From Carpediemonas membranifera (lineage: Eukaryota; Fornicata): a stretch of DNA of 64,000 bases. Shown one piece after another: positions 29,167 to 37,900 of this stretch. The notes below the pieces were generated by a model. It saw nothing but the letters and a program-made list of their open reading frames with translations, was not told the origin of the DNA and did no database searches. Every line of letters starts with the position of its first letter. The first letter of the stretch is position 1. A program made the position numbers and the translations under genes. The stretch covers positions 186,001 to 250,000 of the forward strand of contig JAHDYR010000066.1 in the NCBI GenBank assembly GCA_019828565.1, written 5' to 3'.

Positions 29167-29988
29167 TCATGCGGACCCCCAGTGGGTCGACGGGGTCCCG
29201 ACCAGCTTGGGGTCGACCAGAAGAGCGGGCATGCGGCCCTGCATCGACGTCAACAGTCGCCGAGCCAGGAGAACCGTCTTTGCCTCTCCTATAGCGTACA
29301 CGGCGCCGTTGTACCCGAGCGCGAGTTCGTGCGGCGGCAGGCACTCCTTCAGTCGACTCACCAGAGAGGCAGCCTCCTCGTCCCGGGACAACAGGACGTC
29401 TGTAACATCCCTGGACACGTAGAAGAGGTATCCGCCCTTGAGCTGCCCGAATATGCCCTCACCGGACGTCGTGGGGTCCTTCATCGTCACCTCGGCGTCC
29501 ATGTCCCCGTCGGCCGCGACCACACGGCAGTAGACGACATCCCCGATGGCCAGAGTCAGTGGGCTCAGCTTGGTCGCCTTGTTGGAGGCTAGATTGCTCA
29601 TTGTGGCCGTGGATTGTGCTCCTATATCAACGCGGAATAGGTTGGCAAAACGGTCTGTGATGACACCCACAACGACGTCGTTCACACGCGGAACGTAGCG
29701 GCGCGTCCTATTCAAAAGGGAAACAGTGCCCACTTCCATATCTTGCTCCTTCCTCGTCAGTAGGCGGACGATGCCTGTGTTTCTGGTCACAACAACCTTC
29801 CGCTCGGGATCAAACGCAAAGCCACGGCCAAGTCTTACACGCACAGCATGGTTGGGATCAAAAGTATCCCCTGGCAGCAGCCGATCGAAGTTGCTGACCA
29901 TTACGAGCAGAACTTGCCTAAAGCTGCGGGAACTGACTGGGTACCCTCTGCCTTGGCGTGGACGGCCAGTGGCTGGTAGAGGTCCCAT
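29167..29988 (-). CDS. RRP40: RRP40/EXOSC3 exosome cap subunit
   Basis: 273 residues. N-terminal domain with LLPGD at about 37-41; S1 RNA-binding domain about 90-165 (RYVPRVNDVVVGVI, then a FRVDIGAQSTATMS segment and AIGDVVYCRVVAADGDMDAEV); KH domain about 175-250 with GYNG in the position of the KH GxNG loop. The YVPxxxDxVxGxVT...FxVDxG signature favours RRP40 over RRP4. In the nuclear and cytoplasmic exosome it caps the RNA entry pore. The ATG at 29988 is the longest start; the one at 29901 (MVSNFDRLLPGD) is a credible alternative. AATAAAC lies just past the stop. Confidence 0.85.
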   Translation of the reverse strand: MGPLPATGRPRQGRGYPVSSRSFRQVLLVMVSNFDRLLPGDTFDPNHAVRVRLGRGFAFDPERKVVVTRNTGIVRLLTRKEQDMEVGTVSLLNRTRRYVPRVNDVVVGVITDRFANLFRVDIGAQSTATMSNLASNKATKLSPLTLAIGDVVYCRVVAADGDMDAEVTMKDPTTSGEGIFGQLKGGYLFYVSRDVTDVLLSRDEEAASLVSRLKECLPPHELALGYNGAVYAIGEAKTVLLARRLLTSMQGRMPALLVDPKLVGTPSTHWGSA

Positions 29989-30162
29989 ACAGTGGCATCC
30001 ACTGGTAGCAGTATAACGTGACCGACAAACTCACATGATCAAACTAGGCAGACGTCGAGCTAATTGGCCATGCAAATCATCATGGGGGCGAAATAAACTA
30101 CCTTTAATAATACTGTGCTAAGTGCTATATACAGAATGGAATGCTGCGTCGGCCACGCCTAC

Positions 30163-30684
30163 CTACCCCTTGAACTTCGAGGAGAGGGGCTCCGTGCCGT
30201 AGTACAAGCTCGTCGTCATGGCGAATGCATACACCAGGTAGATGATGGCGACGACCAGCCCGACCAGGCCGAAGAAGACGCACAGGGCGCCGGTGAGCAG
30301 CGTGATGCAGGGAGAGCAGATGATGAAGATGATGTGGTGGCAGCAGCAGCACGGGGACAGGGCGCCGCACAGCCAGCAGACGATGACTGGGACAACGGCA
30401 AGGAAGAGCGCGGTGAAGAATATGGCGATGGGGAAGACGAACAGGGAATACCAGGTGTTGATATTGAAGTAGCACTGGTTGTAATCAGGGTCTACGAGGT
30501 CCGCGGAGCATGCGCTCTCACAGCTGCCGACATCCGTGGGGAACTCCTCGTTGCAGTAGTTGGAGAAGACCTCCGGGCGCCATTTCACTGAGATCTTGCG
30601 GAAATCAAACGAATTGGGCTCATCATCGGCGCAGATGCATGCGGTAACAAGCAGCAAAACAATGATGAGGCTGATGGATCGCAT
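30163..30684 (-). CDS. Cys-rich secretory-pathway membrane protein, unknown
   Basis: 173 residues. Residues 1-18 (MRSISLIIVLLLVTACIC) look like a signal peptide. A short lumenal or extracellular domain with four or five Cys follows (about 19-75). Then come two long hydrophobic stretches (about 78-115 and 120-160) separated by the run PCCCCHH, and a short tail ending SSKFKG. The Cys cluster between membrane segments may be palmitoylated or bind metal. The frame extends upstream to a TTG, but the signal-peptide ATG at 30684 is clearly better. The nearest TAAA is about 55 nt past the stop. No family recognised. Confidence 0.65.
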   Translation of the reverse strand: MRSISLIIVLLLVTACICADDEPNSFDFRKISVKWRPEVFSNYCNEEFPTDVGSCESACSADLVDPDYNQCYFNINTWYSLFVFPIAIFFTALFLAVVPVIVCWLCGALSPCCCCHHIIFIICSPCITLLTGALCVFFGLVGLVVAIIYLVYAFAMTTSLYYGTEPLSSKFKG

Positions 30685-30885
30685 TGCTTTAACCTGCGGA
30701 TTCGAAATCCTAACACCGCGCTTGGCTACTGGCAGGCAGCATGTAGCGTACTCATGCTGACAACGCCACCTTTCGCTCTCCAATTTGGGTCATAGATTGC
30801 TGATACTGGCCAGACACCACCCACGGGGAATTATTGAGATCAAACCGCCCAGACTGCTTTATAAAGATGATACAGCGGTGATTGC

Positions 30886-31199
30886 TCAGTTGACGTCGAG
30901 GATCTCGCGGCGGGCAGCGTCCTGCAGGAACACGGGGTCGACATAGTCCTTCTTCATGGAGATGAAGCGCACCATCGAGCCACGGATGAACATATCAGAG
31001 ACATCAGCCTGTGTGAAATCGATTAAGCGTCGTTGAAACGTACCAGATAGGGGTAAAGCTCATCGTCGACAGAAATGTTGGTTAGCTTGAAATTGAGAAA
31101 CTGATCGACGCTGGAAATCGTACCAACGACAACCATGTCATTCTTTAGCTCAACAGAGATCACTTTCCCGATCAAGGTCTTGAAGACAGAAAGAAACAT
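30886..31199 (-). CDS. LSM2: LSM2 (U6 snRNA/mRNA-decay Sm-like ring), one 35-nt intron
   Basis: Exon 1 31044-31199 and exon 2 30886-31008 encode 92 residues. Sm1 motif about 12-45 (VELKNDMVVVGTISSVDQFLN), Sm2 about 58-70 (FIRGSMVRFI), and the C-terminal FLQDAARREIL matches the LLQDAARKE tail of LSM2. The phase-0 intron splits Sm1 from Sm2, so no long single-exon frame exists. LSM2 belongs to both the nuclear LSM2-8 ring on U6 snRNA and the cytoplasmic LSM1-7 ring, consistent with active splicing here. It lies between the Cys-rich gene and RPL17. Confidence 0.92.
31009..31043 (-). other. Intron, 35 nt (LSM2)
   Basis: Donor GTACGT, acceptor TTCACACAG, phase 0. A CTTAAT near the 3' end could be the branch site. 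Confidence 0.9.
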
Positions 31200-31445
31200 T
31201 TCGATTCCTGCCTTTTCGCATTATAAGGCTGTATCGAATCGGTGTCCCTAGCACTGCGCCATACTCGTGCTGACTGCCACAAGGTGACGCTACAGTGAGC
31301 AGATCCACTATTGGACGTTAAAGTGTATAATGTAGTGTATAATCTAAAGGAGCTTCGTTTTAAGACGATTTCAATCATGCTTCAGGAGTCAAGCGTTGTG
31401 GTTTGAAAGGCTTTATATGCCATCAAGATTTATATCCGGAACCGC

Positions 31446-32026
31446 TTAGGCCTGAACGTTCTGCTTGACGACCTTGGCGCCAGCAGCACGGGAAACAGTA
31501 CCCTCGACCTCGGTGAGGATAAGCTCGACGTGAGAGGGGCTGGACATCCAGGGGTTGATGCGGCCGTGGGCACGGTAGGTGCGGCGGCGCATGTGAGTGG
31601 CCTGGTCAACCTTGATGTGAGAGATAACGAGCTTGTTGGCGTCAAGGCCCTTAGCGACAGCGTTGGACTCAGCGTTGACGAGGAGGGAGATAACGTGCTC
31701 GATGCTCTTGGTAGGCCAGCGGCCCTGGGAGGAGCCCATGCCCTTGACCTGAGCGTGGCGGCCAACACCCTTGTTGAAGCGACGGAAGGGAATGATCTCC
31801 TTCTTCTCAAGGCAGTTGTTGAGGTAGGACTTGGCCTTCTCGAGGGTCATGCCACGGACAGCAGCGGCGGTCTCGAAGGTGCTGCGTTACGAGCTCAAAA
31901 CAAAAACAAACTTCTTGAAGTGCACGCGCACGTGGGTGGAACGGGCCTTGGCGGCTGGATAACAACATAGAACGTATACAAACACTTCTCGGGGTTGGTG
32001 GGCTCAACACAGTAGCGGTTCACCAT
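31446..32026 (-). CDS. RPL17: 60S ribosomal protein L17 (uL22), two tiny introns
   Basis: Exons 31984-32026, 31912-31954 and 31446-31881 give 173 residues. The start [18 protein letters not shown], then the VRVHFKNTFETA segment, matches the eukaryotic uL22 N terminus (RYSLDPENPTK...VHFKNTRETA). The body has VPFRR-like [31 protein letters not shown] and [19 protein letters not shown], the universally conserved tunnel-loop region. Both introns are needed to restore the N terminus; otherwise the frame starts at MTLEKAK. It is a structural protein lining the peptide exit tunnel. ATATAAATC lies shortly past the TAA. A TTTGACGA octamer lies 44 nt upstream of the ATG. Confidence 0.95.
31882..31911 (-). 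other. Intron 2 of RPL17, 30 nt
   Basis: Donor GTTTGT, acceptor AACGCAG, phase 2; joins AA to C to make the Asn of HFKNT. Confidence 0.92.
31955..31983 (-). other. Intron 1 of RPL17, 29 nt
   Basis: Donor GTTTGT, acceptor TATCCAG, phase 1; completes the Ser of PEKS. Confidence 0.92.
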
Positions 32027-32335
32027 TTCGTGGGCACTCTCGGTCAGCAGCTGTGAAGAATACCTTTTCTCGTCAAAAATGGCCCAAACTCGTTTTATGA
32101 ATTAACAAGGGGCCTAGAGCCTATCACTGGTCGCATCGTGTGTGATATGCGCTCACCTCCTGGCCAGATGCTTCACAAAAATTCGGAAAAGCTGGAATCG
32201 AATAAACGGACAAATATGTCAACCTCCAAGAAAGCGCAAAGCATTCAAAATCAATGCCAACTACCTACAAATGTATCAGTGATAATACTAGAGCGTTAAT
32301 CCCCCTCGAAATGTTCCATGATGTCGGCGGCCACG
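32027..32335. other. 309-bp gap upstream of RPL17
   Basis: Contains the presumed RPL17 promoter. The octamer TTTGACGA (minus strand, 32070-32077) is shared with positions just upstream of the HOOK-like and UTP13 genes. The left-hand DEAH gene ends at 32336 with no close TAAA. No other feature is recognised. Confidence 0.4.
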
Positions 32336-34735
32336 CTACATCTTGCGGCGAGCCCGGCGACCCTTATCCCGTGAGGCAACCATCACAGGGCCCACTGAAG
32401 GAGCACCAAGATTGTCTGGGACGGCAGCCAATGCAAGCGATTTGCGGGTAACGGGGCCAGTTGATCCAGTCCGGAAAATGTCGGGTCTCATATCCGAGAT
32501 CCAATTTGGATCGACCGCTGTTACCGTTCTAAGATATATTTGCTTAGTTTGCACGAGTTCGTTGAACACGATGTACCGCGAGGCCACGTTCTGGTCGTAC
32601 AGGGCCGAGGTCGAGTGGATGACGCCCTTGGCGCCCGTCAGCAAGCTCGAGTAGCGGTTGCCCGTCTCGCACTCAGCCACGTTGATCAGTAGTGCCCTAG
32701 CGATTGCCTTCTTGATGTTATCCTCCCTGAGTGTTGTCGTGGCTGGGTTGAGTCCATACTTCTTCGCCATGTCCCGGATCTGCTCCCGGATCTTCTTCGC
32801 CTTCACCATGTTCTGCATGTTCACAAACTGCAGCTTCCGCTTCGGTTTCCCACTCGTCCTACTGTCCTCTCTGAACACATAGCTGTACAGCCGCAGCAGG
32901 GCCAGGTGATCCGAGTCGGGTGAGCTCTGGAACAGCTGCCGCTCGGCCTTCGCCTTCTCCGCCGCTTGGGCCGGGCTGTACCAGACGGACGGGACGGACA
33001 GCATCGCGATTATCGTCAGCACCTCGCTCAGGCACCGGTAGTGCTCACCGGCCAGCAGCATGCGCGAGAGCACGGGGTCCAGCGGGAACACAGCCATGAC
33101 CTCCCCGACCCGCGTCAGCCGGCCCTCGTCTGTCACCGCCTCCAACATCCAGAGGTGTCTCATCGCGCAGTTTAGGGCCTCCTTGGACGGGGGGTCAAGG
33201 AAGAGCCCCGTCTCGGCCCATGCGTGCGGGGACTCGCCCATCTTGAGCAGTGTGAGGCATATGTTGGCCAGGTTCGACCTGTGGAGCTCCGGCACGGTCG
33301 ATTCGAGCAGGTCGCCCGTGAACGCCGTCTCGGGGTACAGCCGATAGCACCGCCCCGGCTGGGTCCGCCCCGCACGGCCGGTACGCTGCATGGCGGAGGC
33401 CTGTGACACAGGGCAGACCTTCAGCGCGTCCATGCCGAGGGGGGCGGAGAAGACCTTGAGCTTAGCCAGGCCCGTATCGACGACGTGGACGATGCCGTCG
33501 ACCGTGAGCGATGTCTCCGCAATATTCGTGCTGACTATGACCTTCCTCGTGCCCGGGGGGGGTGGGCTGAAGATCCGCATCTGCTCCTCGGCCTTGAGCA
33601 TACCGTACATGGGCAGCACGAGCAGGGGGTGGGCGATGGTCCCATCGGCCAGCAGCTCGGCTGCCCGCTGCTCCAGGATGTCGCACGTCGCGTCAATGTC
33701 CTCCTGCCCTGTCATGAACACGAGCACGTCGCCCGGGCATGCACCCTGGGCCCTGTGGATCTCGAGCACCTGGTTCACCGCGCTGTCGACGTAGTCGTCC
33801 TGGTAGCCGATCGTATGGAGGCACTCGACGGGGTACGGCTTGGTCTTGATCTCGATGAGCGGCGGGGTTGGTGAGAAGAAGGCTCGGAACTTCTCTGCCT
33901 CGAGCGTAGCGGACATGACGATGACCCGCAGCCCGCGGTGCCGACCCAGCGCCTGTTTGAGAAGGCCAAAGAGTAGATCGGTGTTGATTGTCCTCTCGTG
34001 CGCCTCATCGATGATGATGACGCTGTACTTCGCGGCCGTCGGTGCGGTCATCAGCTCGCGGATAAGGACACCCTCCGTAACGTACCGTAGCTTGGTCTGG
34101 TCGGAAGTGACGTCCTCGAACCGGATGCTGTACCCGACCTCGCCGCCCAGGACGGCCCCACGCTCCACGGCCACGCGATGGGCGACACCGACTGCCGCCA
34201 CCCGTCGTGGCTGGGTGCAGACGATGCTGCCGGGATACAACGGCTTCCCGGCCATGTTTGTGGCCTCCAGGATGTACTGCGGGAGCTGGGTTGTCTTGCC
34301 CGACCCGGTTGACCCCACAACCACGGTCACGGGGCTGGCAAAGACGGTGTCCAGGATGCCCTGCCGCATCTTGAAGATCGGGAGCGCTTGCTGGGCCGCC
34401 CTGATCTGCTGCCGGGTCTGCGTCGTCTCGGGCATCTGGGCGCCCATCCTGTCGTCGGCAGGTTCATCAGGCTCCTTGGTGGCGGCCTCAGTTGGCCGCG
34501 CCGTGGGGTTCCTGACGGTGTAATCGGTCTTTGCCTTCAGTAATGCTCGTTGCCTGGCCATATTGTTCACGATTTCTGATCCTTCCCTTGCTTTCCTTGC
34601 CATGAGGCTCTCTCGGATCTCCACGGGGTGTTCATCGGCTGTACGCATCGATCCGAACTCCTTTTCGTCTTTTAGGAACGGTGGGATGAAGTTCACACAT
34701 CTCAGTATCGTTTCCTTCGAACACGCCGTCGCCAT
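32336..34735 (-). CDS. DEAH-box RNA helicase, Prp2/Prp22/Prp43-like
   Basis: 799 residues. RecA1: GSTGSGKTTQ at 141-150, TQPRRVAA near 174, DEAH at 243-246, SAT near 276. RecA2: STNIAETSLT and QRTGRAGR. Winged-helix, ratchet and OB-fold domains follow (HLWMLEAVT, VFPLDP, EVLTIIAMLSVPSVWY, then HSTSALYDQN and IVFNELVQT). The short N terminus lacks S1 or G-patch domains. In spliceosomal DEAH proteins WCxxxFIQ precedes the RSM region; here it is reduced to KLQFVNMQNM, so assignment to Prp2/DHX16, Prp43/DHX15 or another class is open. Candidate roles are spliceosome remodelling or ribosome biogenesis. A GTG-started extension was trimmed to ATG 34735. Its stop is not followed closely by TAAA. Confidence 0.85.
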   Translation of the reverse strand: MATACSKETILRCVNFIPPFLKDEKEFGSMRTADEHPVEIRESLMARKAREGSEIVNNMARQRALLKAKTDYTVRNPTARPTEAATKEPDEPADDRMGAQMPETTQTRQQIRAAQQALPIFKMRQGILDTVFASPVTVVVGSTGSGKTTQLPQYILEATNMAGKPLYPGSIVCTQPRRVAAVGVAHRVAVERGAVLGGEVGYSIRFEDVTSDQTKLRYVTEGVLIRELMTAPTAAKYSVIIIDEAHERTINTDLLFGLLKQALGRHRGLRVIVMSATLEAEKFRAFFSPTPPLIEIKTKPYPVECLHTIGYQDDYVDSAVNQVLEIHRAQGACPGDVLVFMTGQEDIDATCDILEQRAAELLADGTIAHPLLVLPMYGMLKAEEQMRIFSPPPPGTRKVIVSTNIAETSLTVDGIVHVVDTGLAKLKVFSAPLGMDALKVCPVSQASAMQRTGRAGRTQPGRCYRLYPETAFTGDLLESTVPELHRSNLANICLTLLKMGESPHAWAETGLFLDPPSKEALNCAMRHLWMLEAVTDEGRLTRVGEVMAVFPLDPVLSRMLLAGEHYRCLSEVLTIIAMLSVPSVWYSPAQAAEKAKAERQLFQSSPDSDHLALLRLYSYVFREDSRTSGKPKRKLQFVNMQNMVKAKKIREQIRDMAKKYGLNPATTTLREDNIKKAIARALLINVAECETGNRYSSLLTGAKGVIHSTSALYDQNVASRYIVFNELVQTKQIYLRTVTAVDPNWISDMRPDIFRTGSTGPVTRKSLALAAVPDNLGAPSVGPVMVASRDKGRRARRKM

Positions 34736-34783
34736 GCTCTTCGGAAAGGAGCTCACATAAATCACGTAAACCGCATATTTTAC

Positions 34784-37283
34784 CTAATCGGACTCCTGCT
34801 CCTGCTCCTCACCGCCCATGTCCCCGACGCACAGCTCAATGAGGGCGGCGTCGCCGTACAGTCGGTCGAGTCTGCCGAAGAACTTGCTGCTCTCATTGAG
34901 CATCGCTGGGACCGAGTCGGCGACGCCCGGAACGCCCATCAGTGCCTTCGGGCTGTACTTGCCGAGTATCGCGGCCAGCACCGTCTGCGCGGCCATGGCA
35001 GACCTGGGCCGGTTGTTCCACATGCGGACAAAGGACCAGAGTTTGGCCAGCGGCGTCTCCTGCATGCCGTCGAGTACGTCCTCGAGACAACCCTCCTCCT
35101 CGGCGGAGACCATGGCGTCGATGGCCTTGAGGCACTGCCGCGGGTGATCGAGCTCGAGGGCTGTGAAAATCGCAGCGGCCCAATCACCCTGCTCGATCGC
35201 GTCCTCGATCTCGTGGGTGCCCTCCAGCAGCGCGTTCTCCTTCTCCACCCGGGCACGCTCGATCTCTGCCGTGTTATCCGCCCAGAGCTTCACCTCGAGC
35301 CCGCCCGCCGTCGCGAGGCACTCCCCGTCGCCCAGCGTGTCCACCGCCCAGATGGCCTCATCGTGGGCCTCAGTGCGCCACACAGCCTCCCGCCCCGCGA
35401 CCGACCACACAATGACGGCGCCGTCCATACAGGTGGACACGAGCTGCCGGCCCCCGCTGATGAAACGGACCGCGAGGACGGGGCTGGTGTGGCCCTGGAG
35501 CGTGGCGACGCACTGCCCGGTGGCGGCGTGCCACAGCCGGACCTCCTTGTCCCCGGCCGACGCCAACATCGGCTCTGAGGGGTGGAACGCCACGGAGATG
35601 ACGGCGCGCTTATGGCCCCGCAGGATAGTAGGGGCGCCGGCCATGGTGAGCTGCGTGTACTTTCCCACCTGCAGCCCGGCCTTGTCGACGCGCCAGACCT
35701 TGAGGTTGTCCCGCAGCCCTTGGTTCATCTTGACGTCCGCCCCCGTGGCGATGAAGCGGTCGTCGTGGGACACCGCGATGCAGTGGATCGTCGTGTCATG
35801 GGCCTCCACCGTCAGCTCGGCGGCCTCGAGGTCCCGTCCGAGATGGCGCCAGACCTTGAGCGTGTGGTCCTCCGAGACAGACGCCAGCAGGGCCCTGTTC
35901 GTGTGGAACCACGCCACCGCGGTCACCGCGTGGACGTGGCCCTTCAGTGTGGCGGCGAGGGTCGCATCTGTGAGCCCCTTGACAGTCCACAGCCTGACGG
36001 AGCGGTCCTTGCTGCCGCTGGCGATCGCCCACCCATCGTCCTCGGCCCTGGCGGCCAGTGACATCACCATGGCGTCGTGCCCCTTAAGCTGGGTCGACAC
36101 CATCGTCGCTGGGTCGACCAGCTGAATCGACCGTGTGGTCGAGGCGACCGCGACCAGGGACCTGCTGAGGACAGCGACGTCGCTGAACTCGTCTGCATCG
36201 GGGTCCGCACCGACGAACGTCTGGCTGGGGGGCTCGGTGTGGGTGCGGTGGACGGTGACGACCCGGTCGGTGGACACACGGACGACGGCGTCGCCCCCAG
36301 AGGCTATGAGGGCCTGATTGAAGGAGGACGGGTCCGCCATGCCCTCCTGAGACGGAGCTACTACGCGGTACGTGTCTCCCCTGGCGTCCATGGGGATGTG
36401 TGCGAAGGGCACATGGAGAATGCAGTCAGGCGTGGCCATGAGCATGCCGTCGCCCACTGCGGTGGCCGCCACGAAGCTGCCCTCCGCCCCGTTCACACCA
36501 AACTCCGACATACGCTTCATCTTGGCCAGAGAGATCGTCTCGAACCCGTCGTGGGTCGCCACTAAGAGCACGCCGGGCTTGTCGGGGGCCGGCACTGCGT
36601 GGATGGGCACATGCGTCGTCCGGACCGTGGGGAGACCGGGGCTGTTGACAGAGACCACGCCGACGAGCTTGGATGAGTACAGCACGACGATGCGGTCCTC
36701 GCTGAGGACGGTTATGCCCGTGACGGACTGGATCGCCCCGGGGACCACCGTGGGGGCCTGCAGCTCCTTCTTCTTTGACCCATGGGATGTATCCAGGGTG
36801 GCGGTGCTCGATTCTATTGGGTAGATGTTGACGGAGCCGTTGCTGAAGCCGATGGCAACCAAATCATAGTCGTCGCCGGGGTGCACCGTCGCGCAGGACG
36901 CCACCTTGTTCTTAGCGTGCCCGAGGTACATAGGCTCACAATCCTCAACGCGCATGGCGAACATATGCGTCACCGTCACGTCCTTGGTGGCGCTCTCGCC
37001 AATGTCGTCGGTGGCAACGACGGGTCTGGTGCAAATCACCATGTAAGAGCCATCCTGGGATATTGCCATGGTAGATATGTCTTGTGACTCCTGTGTAACA
37101 TGCTGAAAAGATACAAACGAATGGAACATGACGAGGTTGAGCACCTTCTTTGTGTATGATGACAGAAGAGCCATTGCTAAGAGCAATGATGCCGTGCTCT
37201 TCAGAGAATGCTACGGCATGGCCATCGAAAGCACTAGTTACAAGCGTTTCCTCGGCGTACGCCTTGATTAACCCCGTGCTCAT
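34784..37283 (-). CDS. UTP13: UTP13/TBL3 WD40 protein of the UTP-B small-subunit processome, one 28-nt intron
   Basis: Exon 1 37119-37283 and exon 2 34784-37090 give 823 residues. WD40 repeats fill about 30-640 in two propellers (examples: GHDAMVMSLAARAEDDGWAI, GHVHAVTAVAW, GHKRAVISVAFHPSEPMLAS, GHTSPVLAVRF). The C-terminal helical Utp13 domain (about 650-810) includes IEQGDWAAAIFTALELDHPRQ, FVRMWNNRPRSAMAAQTVL and FFGRLDRLYG, typical of TBL3/UTP13. It acts in U3 snoRNP-dependent 18S rRNA processing in the nucleolus. The intron restores the first beta-blade; unspliced, the frame would start inside it. TAAA lies 2 nt past the TAG. TTTGACGA lies 15 nt upstream of the ATG. Confidence 0.88.
37091..37118 (-). 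other. Intron, 28 nt (UTP13)
   Basis: Donor GTTTGT, acceptor TTACACAG, phase 0 after codon 55. It is the shortest intron in the window. Confidence 0.9.
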
Positions 37284-37900
37284 CGTTCAGCTTGAACTCG
37301 TCAAATTGACCCGGCCATCTGGCGTCAAGATGTGGAGAGTGGCGATTGTATGGTGATATGAACGTTCTGGTCTCGATTCCTGTGTCTAGATCAATGGAAC
37401 TCATCCGCATAATGCATGTCGAGTGAAAAGACGTCGAAGGACATCATCCATGAGCATTTACTGTGTATATGCGTGCCAGCTACTGAATGCTGCCAGTTTG
37501 TCGGGTCAGTCGGCACGCTCGTCATGGCCCCAAGTTTTATCGAGTCTGCCATCAGCAACAATACCATCTAATCATCCAATGGGCAACTCCACGATGTCGG
37601 TAATCGAAACTGGTGCTGCTCAGACCGGTGCTTCCAAGCCTGTTGGTTCTTCTGTCGAAGCCCCTCTCTAAAGCTTGATTAAACGATTCATTCCGCTATT
37701 CCATCAAAATGGAGCAAGTAGGCACACGCACATCAATGCGATGCATTTCCCAACTGTTTGTTTCCATACCTCCTTGCATGGTCTATTTGCCCGGGCATCT
37801 TCGCCACCATCAGCCAGCTTTTCAGTGGGCATCGCCTCACTGGCTATCACATCGCCCTGGCACTGCGAGCCCGCACCACAGCTGGCCAAATAGTAAAACT
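37284..37900. other. 617-bp gap with unresolved short plus-strand frames
   Basis: Plus-strand ATGs at 37414 (51-codon frame starting MSSEKTSKDIIHEHLL) and 37580 (30 codons, MGNSTMSVIETGAAQ) sit in better-than-random context. GT/AG pairs suggest one small spliced gene (for example a possible 32-nt intron at 37463-37494), but I cannot find a join that yields a recognisable protein. The UTP13 promoter side holds TTTGACGA at 37298-37305. Confidence 0.3.

Noticed and set aside
29902-29988. Possible 5' intron in RRP40
   Set aside because: Neither GTTTGT nor GTACGT donor is present and the unspliced frame is continuous to the ATG at 29988; an internal start at 29901 is the simpler alternative.
30685-30783. 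Extension of the Cys-rich protein starting MESERWRC
   Set aside because: Starts with TTG and would bury the signal peptide.
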